Shown one piece after another: positions 5,464 to 7,482 of a stretch of DNA of 7,482 nucleotides. A model generated the notes under the pieces. It saw only the letters and a program-made list of their open reading frames with translations, was not told the origin of the DNA and searched no databases. Source of the DNA: Actinomycetota bacterium (GTDB taxonomy: Bacteria > Actinomycetota > Thermoleophilia > Miltoncostaeales > Miltoncostaeaceae). Location of the stretch: positions 1-7,482 of the forward strand of contig CANJMX010000073.1 of assembly GCA_947475125.1 (NCBI GenBank), written 5' to 3'. A program made the position numbers and the translations under genes. Position 1 is the first letter of the stretch, and each line of letters starts with the position of its first letter.

Positions 5464-5481
5464 GCGGCCGCCCTTCGAACC

Positions 5482-5485
5482 GGAG
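5482..5485 (+). promoter_or_regulatory. Ribosome-binding site fixing the tkt start
   Basis: GGAG, 6 nt before GTG 5492. The reading frame is open for about 380 nt further upstream, but only this start has a site at the right distance and matches the usual transketolase N-terminus. Confidence 0.7.
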
Positions 5486-5491
5486 CAACAC

Positions 5492-7480
5492 GTGACTCAG
5501 CCGGCATCGTCCGACCTCTGCATCGCCACCGTACGAACCCTCGCCATTGACGCCGTCCAGAAGGCGAACTCCGGGCATCCCGGAGCCCCGATGGGCCTCG
5601 CGCCCGTCGCCTGGCGCATATTCGAGGGACAGCTCAGATATGCCCCCGGTGACCCTTCATGGCCCAACCGCGACCGCTTCGTGCTGTCTGCCGGCCACGC
5701 ATCGGCCCTTCTCTACGCGCTACTGCACCTCACCGGGTACGACCTGCCGCTCGAGGCTCTCAAGCACTTCCGGCAGTGGGGCAGCATCACCCCGGGGCAC
5801 CCCGAGCTGGGTGTGACCGCCGGGGTTGAGGTGACCACCGGTCCGCTGGGGCAGGGGCTCGGCGACGCGGTCGGCATGGCACTGGCCGAGCGCATGCTCG
5901 CCGCCGAGTTCAACCGCCCCGGGCACGAGGTAATCGACCACCGCACGTGGGTTATCTGCTCCGACGGCGACCTGATGGAGGGTCTCTCGCACGAGGCCGC
6001 CTCCCTGGCCGGTTTCCTTGCCCTCGAGCGCCTGGTGGTGGTGTACGACGACAACAACGTCAGCCTTGACGGGCCCACGTCGAGGTCACTCGGCGACGAT
6101 GCGACTGGCCGGTTCACCGCCTACGGATGGCGGGTGCTGGAGATCCACGATGGCAACGACCTCGACGAGATCAACCGCATCCTCGACGAGGCACGCACAT
6201 CCGATGGCCGACCGACCATGGTGCGCTGCCACACCCACATCGGCTTCGGTGCCCCGGGCGTGCAGGACACCAACAAGGCGCACGGTGCCCCGCTGGGTGA
6301 GGAGCAGGTACGCCTTGCCAAGAAGGCCTACGGATGGCCCGAGGACGCCCAGTTCCTTGTACCCGATGAGGTGGCAGCGTGGGCGGGCGTGCTGCGCGGG
6401 CGCGGTGCCGGATACGTGGCCGAGTGGGAGACCGCGATGGATGGCTACGCCGCCGACTTCCCGGCAGAGGCCGCCGAGCTTCGTCGCCGTCTTGCTGGCG
6501 ACCTGCCCACCGGGTGGGACGCGCACCTGCCCGAATTCGCGGCCGGTGAGTCGCTGGCCACGCGTGTGTCATCAGGGCAATCGCTCAACGGCCTGGCTGC
6601 AGGAATCCCGGAGCTGGTTGGCGGGGCGGCCGATCTGGCGTCGTCCACCAACACCACCATCAAGGATGGCGGCGATGTGGCTCCCGGGTCGTACTCGGGG
6701 CGCAACCTGCACTTCGGCGTGCGTGAATTCGGCATGGCCGCGGCGCTCAACGGCATGGCCGCGCACGGTGGCTTCCGTGTGTTCGGCGCCACCTTCATGA
6801 CCTTCTCCGACTACATGAAGAACGCCATTCGTATGGCATCCCTCATGCATCTGCCGGTCATCTTCGTGTTCACACACGACTCAGTGGCCGTGGGTGAGGA
6901 CGGGCCCACTCACGAGCCAGTCGAGCAGCTCGCTGCGCTCCGCGCCATTCCCGGATTGGTCACCCTGCGCCCCGCCGATGCCCGCGAGACCGCTGCCGCC
7001 TGGCGACAGGCCATTGCACGCACGGACGGACCAACGGCGCTCGTCTTCACACGTCAGGCGCTTCCCACCATGGATCTCGACCCGCCAGTGCACAAGGGCG
7101 GCTACGTGGTGGCGCCCGGTGACGACGTCGCGCTCATCGCCACCGGATCAGAGGTGTCGCTCGCAGTTGAGGCGCGGACCCTTCTCGCCACGGACGGCAT
7201 TTCGGCACGCGTGGTGAGCATCCCCTCGTGGGAGATCTTCGGCGCGCAGCCCGAGGCCTACCGCGACGAGGTCCTTCCGCCGGCCCTCCTTGCCCGCGTG
7301 GGTGTGGAGGCCGCATCACCGTTTGGCTGGGAGCGCTGGACCGGTACCTACGGACGCATCGTCGCCATTGACCGATTCGGTGAGTCGGCGCCGGGTGCGC
7401 TGGTCATGGAGAAACTCGGCATGACGGCAACCGCGGTGGCCGACGCCGCCCGCGCATCAATCGCAAAGGCGGCACGATGA
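5492..7480 (+). CDS. tkt: Transketolase
   Basis: A complete 662-residue thiamine diphosphate enzyme that moves two-carbon ketol units between sugar phosphates in the cytoplasmic pentose phosphate pathway. The length is normal for the family. The N-terminal domain has NSGHPGAPMG (27-36), SAGHAS (66-71), PGHPE (101-105) and GPLGQG (117-122). The cofactor motif runs from SDGDLMEG (157-164) to NN (188-189), and NKAHGAPLG is at 261-269. Substrate-phosphate residues Arg358 and Ser361 are in place. The pyrimidine domain has REFGM (411-415) with the catalytic Glu412, HDS (462-464), and ED followed by GPTHEPVEQ (Asp470, His474). FTRQ (519-522) supplies Arg521. The usual Gln after that His is Glu475 here, a small change. 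The C-terminal domain (about 540-662) is intact. GTG 5492 is chosen from GGAG 6 nt upstream. The gene is divergent from the lipoprotein operon, and its end reads ATGATG, suggesting a coupled downstream gene. Confidence 0.97.
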   Translation: MTQPASSDLCIATVRTLAIDAVQKANSGHPGAPMGLAPVAWRIFEGQLRYAPGDPSWPNRDRFVLSAGHASALLYALLHLTGYDLPLEALKHFRQWGSITPGHPELGVTAGVEVTTGPLGQGLGDAVGMALAERMLAAEFNRPGHEVIDHRTWVICSDGDLMEGLSHEAASLAGFLALERLVVVYDDNNVSLDGPTSRSLGDDATGRFTAYGWRVLEIHDGNDLDEINRILDEARTSDGRPTMVRCHTHIGFGAPGVQDTNKAHGAPLGEEQVRLAKKAYGWPEDAQFLVPDEVAAWAGVLRGRGAGYVAEWETAMDGYAADFPAEAAELRRRLAGDLPTGWDAHLPEFAAGESLATRVSSGQSLNGLAAGIPELVGGAADLASSTNTTIKDGGDVAPGSYSGRNLHFGVREFGMAAALNGMAAHGGFRVFGATFMTFSDYMKNAIRMASLMHLPVIFVFTHDSVAVGEDGPTHEPVEQLAALRAIPGLVTLRPADARETAAAWRQAIARTDGPTALVFTRQALPTMDLDPPVHKGGYVVAPGDDVALIATGSEVSLAVEARTLLATDGISARVVSIPSWEIFGAQPEAYRDEVLPPALLARVGVEAASPFGWERWTGTYGRIVAIDRFGESAPGALVMEKLGMTATAVADAARASIAKAAR

Positions 7481-7482
7481 TG
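7477..7482 (+). CDS. Possible start of a coupled downstream gene (cut by the window edge)
   Basis: The tkt stop is embedded in ATGATG. The first ATG (7477-7479) overlaps the TGA as ATGA, a common sign of translational coupling; the second is at 7480-7482. Transaldolase or another pentose phosphate gene often follows tkt, but nothing of the product is visible here. Confidence 0.35.

Larger units (their letters stand above)
5391..5465. repeat. 9-bp inverted repeat in the divergent promoter region
   Basis: GCAGCCTAC (5391-5399) and GTAGGCTGC (5457-5465) are perfect reverse complements 57 nt apart. Each copy carries TAGGCT reading towards the gene it precedes. The left arm also overlaps a 10-bp palindrome, GGCTGCAGCC (5387-5396). 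The repeat may simply reflect similar promoters on both strands, or it may be a pair of regulator sites. Confidence 0.5.

Noticed and set aside
5114..5491. N-terminal extension of the transketolase frame
   Set aside because: The extra 126 codons run through the oppositely oriented lipoprotein gene and the promoter region and do not resemble transketolase. GTG 5492 has a good ribosome-binding site and gives the normal family N-terminus.
1..7482. New defence, toxin-antitoxin or mobile system
   Set aside because: I saw no transposase, integrase, nuclease, helicase, toxin-antitoxin pair, terminal repeats or repeat array. The gene set is housekeeping and envelope functions with even base composition.

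Overview
This is a high-GC bacterial chromosomal window, roughly two thirds G+C by eye, densely packed with short intergenic gaps and frequent GTG starts. Futalosine-type menaquinone synthesis (MqnD), a Crp/Fnr-family regulator, lipoprotein signals and TANNNT-like -10 elements close to start codons all fit an Actinomycetota-like organism. The exact lineage cannot be fixed from the sequence alone. There are no RNA genes, insertion sequences, phage genes or CRISPR arrays. Nearly all of it reads as ordinary core chromosome.

Layout. (1) Positions 1-1906, plus strand: the 3' part of mqnD, a 143-residue protein with two CxxC pairs, and a multi-pass membrane protein. Each junction leaves a 4-nt gap, so this looks like one operon. 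(2) Positions 1907-2144: a non-coding leader with hairpins and two inverted repeats, ahead of a Crp/Fnr-family regulator (2145-2876). One repeat, ACAACCT-N6-AGGTTGT, lies directly over the regulator's ribosome-binding site and is a candidate autoregulatory operator. A strong hairpin follows the gene. (3) Positions 2973-3887: a membrane-anchored NodB-type (CE4) polysaccharide deacetylase, probably acting on the cell wall outside the membrane. (4) Positions 3877-5386, minus strand: a three-gene operon read as lipoprotein, lipoprotein, HAD-family hydrolase. The last two genes have no ordinary start codon where their protein signals require one. Both junctions show a CTGA overlap. The HAD gene converges on the deacetylase gene and the two stops overlap by 11 bp. 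(5) Positions 5387-5491: a 105-bp divergent promoter region whose two putative -10 elements form a 9-bp inverted repeat. (6) Positions 5492-7480, plus strand: a complete transketolase (tkt), ending in ATGATG, which suggests that a translationally coupled gene starts at the right edge.

The genes do not form one obvious pathway. They represent quinone synthesis, envelope functions (deacetylase, two lipoproteins, membrane protein), a transcription regulator and the pentose phosphate pathway. I found no convincing new defence or mobile system. The parts most worth a second look are the candidate operator, the non-canonical starts in the lipoprotein-HAD operon, the possibly duplicated lipoproteins and the uncharacterised CxxC protein beside mqnD.
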